The translations under genes were made by a program, and so were the position numbers. Below are positions 62,412-64,000 of a stretch of DNA of 64,000 bases, one piece after another. The stretch spans positions 1-64,000 of the forward strand of contig NZ_JTDL01000109.1 in the NCBI RefSeq assembly GCF_000802235.1, in the 5' to 3' direction. The notes beneath the pieces are model-generated. The model had not been told where the DNA came from. It worked only from the letters and a program-made list of their open reading frames with translations, and ran no database searches. Origin of the DNA: Sinomonas humi (GTDB lineage Bacteria; Actinomycetota; Actinomycetes; Actinomycetales; Micrococcaceae). Position 1 is the stretch's first letter. Each line of letters begins with the position of its first letter.

Positions 62412-63758
62412 TCAGACGCCCAGGGATGCGTAGTCGAAGACCGGAGCGTGCTTGCGGCCGAGCGCTGCAAATTCCCAGCCTGCCGAATTCCACCGATCAC
62501 CCGAAAACACGTTGCGCGCGTCCACAATCTTCCTGGCGGGTGTAAGGAGGGCAAGGCTTTCAGGGCTCATGCTCTTGAACTCATCCCATTCTGTCAGGAC
62601 CAGAATCAGGTCCGCATCGGCGACGGCGGCCGCCAGACTCTCCTCATAGCGGAGACGCGGGAAACGGCGTGCGGCGTTGAAGTTCGCCTTGGGATCGTAG
62701 ACCGCGACCTCCGCTCCCGCGTCGAAGAGGCGGACAGCGACATCGAGGGCGGGGGAATCGCGCACATCGTCGCTGTTGGGCTTAAAGGCTGCGCCTAGAG
62801 CAGCCACCTTCTTCCCCCGGAGTTCGCCGAGCATAGCGGTTGCAAGAAAGACGGCGCGCTCCCGCCGCCGCAGGTTGATGTCCTCGACCTCGGAGAGGAA
62901 TCGCATGCTGCGCTCGTGGCCCAGTTCGCTCGCTCTCGCTTGAAGAGCACGGATGTCCTTCGGGAGGCAGCCCCCACCGAAGCCGAGACCTGCCCGGAGA
63001 AACTTGGGCCCGATCCGTTCGTCGAGGCCGAGCCCAGCGGCAAGCGTCTGAATGTCCCCGCCAACGGTCTCCGTAATTTCGGACAGTGCGTTGATGAAGC
63101 TGATCTTGGTAGCCAGGAAGGCATTTGCCGCGACCTTGACGAGTTCTGCAGTCTCGAAGTCCGTCACGATGAAGGGGACGCCCTGTTCCTCTGCTGCCGA
63201 ATAGACGGCCTTCAACGTCCTCTCGTGAGCAGCGTCCTCTACGCCCACCACAATTCGGTCTGGGTGCAGAGTGTCCTGCACGGCGAAGCCTTCTCGCAAG
63301 AACTCCGGATTCCACGCGAGGCCGATCTCAACGCTCGGGTCCTGATGGCGGCGGAGCACCTCCCGGAGGCGCTGGGTGGTTCCGACAGGCACCGTCGACT
63401 TACCGACGATCAAGGCGTCGCGTGTGATCGTTTCCGCCAAAGACCGAACCGCGGCCTCAACGAAACTCGTATCGGCCGAACCTTCACCCTGACGTTGGGG
63501 CGTTCCGACGCCGAGGAAGTGCACCTCGGCCCACGCTCCTACCTCTTCGTATGACGTCGTGAATCGGAGGCGGCCCGTACCGACGTGGCGGTTCAGAAGT
63601 TCGGCCAGCCCGGGTTCGAAGAAGGGAAGTTCACCAGCCGCAAGGGACTCGATTTTAAGCGGGTCGGTATCGAGGCCGACAACGTCGTGCCCTAGTTCAG
63701 CCAGACAGGCAGCGTGGGTTGCGCCCAAATAGCCTGTACCGATGACGCTGATCTTCAT
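62412..63758 (-). CDS. UDP-glucose/GDP-mannose dehydrogenase family protein
   Basis: 448 residues. NAD site GTGYLGATHAACLAELGH, catalytic Cys in GFGGGCLPKDI (about 260), FKPNSDDVRDSPA. Most likely UDP-glucose 6-dehydrogenase, supplying UDP-glucuronate for capsule or other surface polysaccharide; GDP-mannose is possible. Followed 5 bp later by a glycosyltransferase gene. Confidence 0.92.
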   Translation of the reverse strand: MKISVIGTGYLGATHAACLAELGHDVVGLDTDPLKIESLAAGELPFFEPGLAELLNRHVGTGRLRFTTSYEEVGAWAEVHFLGVGTPQRQGEGSADTSFVEAAVRSLAETITRDALIVGKSTVPVGTTQRLREVLRRHQDPSVEIGLAWNPEFLREGFAVQDTLHPDRIVVGVEDAAHERTLKAVYSAAEEQGVPFIVTDFETAELVKVAANAFLATKISFINALSEITETVGGDIQTLAAGLGLDERIGPKFLRAGLGFGGGCLPKDIRALQARASELGHERSMRFLSEVEDINLRRRERAVFLATAMLGELRGKKVAALGAAFKPNSDDVRDSPALDVAVRLFDAGAEVAVYDPKANFNAARRFPRLRYEESLAAAVADADLILVLTEWDEFKSMSPESLALLTPARKIVDARNVFSGDRWNSAGWEFAALGRKHAPVFDYASLGV

Positions 63759-63784
63759 GGATCCCCCAAACCAAGCACGGAGCC

Positions 63785-63813
63785 TTTGACAAGTTAGTCA
63801 TGAGACTGTCAAA
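63785..63813. promoter_or_regulatory. Inverted repeat upstream of the dehydrogenase gene
   Basis: TTTGACA (63785-63791) and TGTCAAA (63807-63813) with a 15-bp spacer, 27 bp upstream of the start codon; TTGACA on the minus strand could also be a -35. Confidence 0.45.
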
Positions 63814-63856
63814 AACAGCCCACTACCGCACTTTCAAAACAAGCGATTTTTAAAAC

Positions 63857-63874
63857 GGCTTCCTTCTGGAAGCC
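63857..63874 (-). terminator. Second terminator of the surface-protein gene
   Basis: GGCTTCC-TTCT-GGAAGCC stem followed on the minus strand by GTTTTAAAAAT. Confidence 0.65.
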
Positions 63875-63890
63875 TTACTGCCAATTCAGG

Positions 63891-63927
63891 CCAACGGCCC
63901 GGAGCTCGATGAGCTCCGGGCCGTTGG
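63891..63927 (-). terminator. Terminator of the surface-protein gene
   Basis: 17-bp perfect stem (63891-63907 / 63911-63927) with a 3-nt loop, 12 bp after the stop. Confidence 0.85.
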
Positions 63928-63939
63928 AAGACGCTCTAC

Positions 63940-64000
63940 TTAGGCGCTGTGACGCTGGCGGCGAACGAAGGTCAGCGTACCGACGATCGCGACGCCGAGG
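63940..64000 (-). CDS. C-terminal end of an exported, probably sortase-anchored protein (partial)
   Basis: The last 19 residues, LGVAIVGTLTFVRRQRHSA, are a membrane span followed by a basic tail and stop, the usual end of LPXTG-type wall proteins. The rest lies outside the window, so the LPXTG itself is not visible. Confidence 0.6.
   Translation of the reverse strand, partial: LGVAIVGTLTFVRRQRHSA

Overview
The window is high-GC DNA with dense, often translationally coupled genes (ATGA/GTGA overlaps), many GTG/TTG starts and typical actinobacterial families: GTP-type PEP carboxykinase, OmpR-type regulators, DUF5666, DUF3072, DUF6308, an ANTAR protein, an actinobacterial c-di-AMP riboswitch and a BTAD regulator. 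It looks like a chromosomal piece of a Micrococcaceae-like actinobacterium (Arthrobacter/Sinomonas type); this assignment is inferred from gene content and not from a database search.

Layout. 0-17.6 kb: two adjacent 32-bp repeat arrays, pckG with a CRP-like site upstream, tRNA-Arg(ACG), a PQQ-propeller lipoprotein, a 3-oxoacid CoA-transferase/thiolase operon divergent from an IclR regulator, a disulfide oxidoreductase, a membrane protein with a probable frameshift, SixA, an orphan winged-helix regulator, a ydaO-type c-di-AMP riboswitch driving a lytic transglycosylase, a DUF5666 membrane protein divergent from an OmpR/HisKA two-component pair, and an EamA transporter. 17.6-24 kb: two opposed 31-bp repeat arrays flanking a remnant of an SRPBCC gene, then a surface-glycosylation set (GT2-GtrA fusion plus two GT39 paralogues). 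24-34.5 kb: housekeeping genes (upp, tadA, surE, PfkB kinase, tRNA-Ser(CGA)), an ECF sigma/putative anti-sigma pair, and a five-gene, fully overlapping alkylation-repair operon headed by an ECF sigma factor (sigma-ogt-alkB-tag-alkA).

34.5-38 kb is a decaying patch with a LuxR regulator, a SnoaL-like gene broken by a 38-bp insertion and an NAD(P)-binding gene with an internal deletion. 38-45.4 kb: DUF805 protein, VOC protein, M20 amidohydrolase, TRIC-type channel, divergent DedA genes and a PAP2-LssY phosphatase. 45.4-49.5 kb: a GAF-ANTAR gene split by about 3.3 kb of foreign DNA carrying an intact Fic protein and a DUF6308 protein between two truncated genes. 49.5-58.5 kb: oxidoreductases with a TetR regulator, an acyltransferase/membrane-protein pair, an arsR-aquaporin-arsC operon and a GAF-SpoIIE phosphatase. 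58.8-64 kb: a BTAD regulator coupled to a 57-residue cationic protein and a helicase-associated-domain protein, a secreted protein, a glycosyltransferase plus UDP-glucose dehydrogenase pair, and the tail of a sortase-type surface protein cut by the window edge.

The main candidates for undescribed biology are the sigma-factor-led alkylation-repair operon, the Fic-bearing insertion with its perfect 13-bp palindromic operator, the opposed repeat arrays around a gene remnant, and the BTAD/small cationic protein operon.
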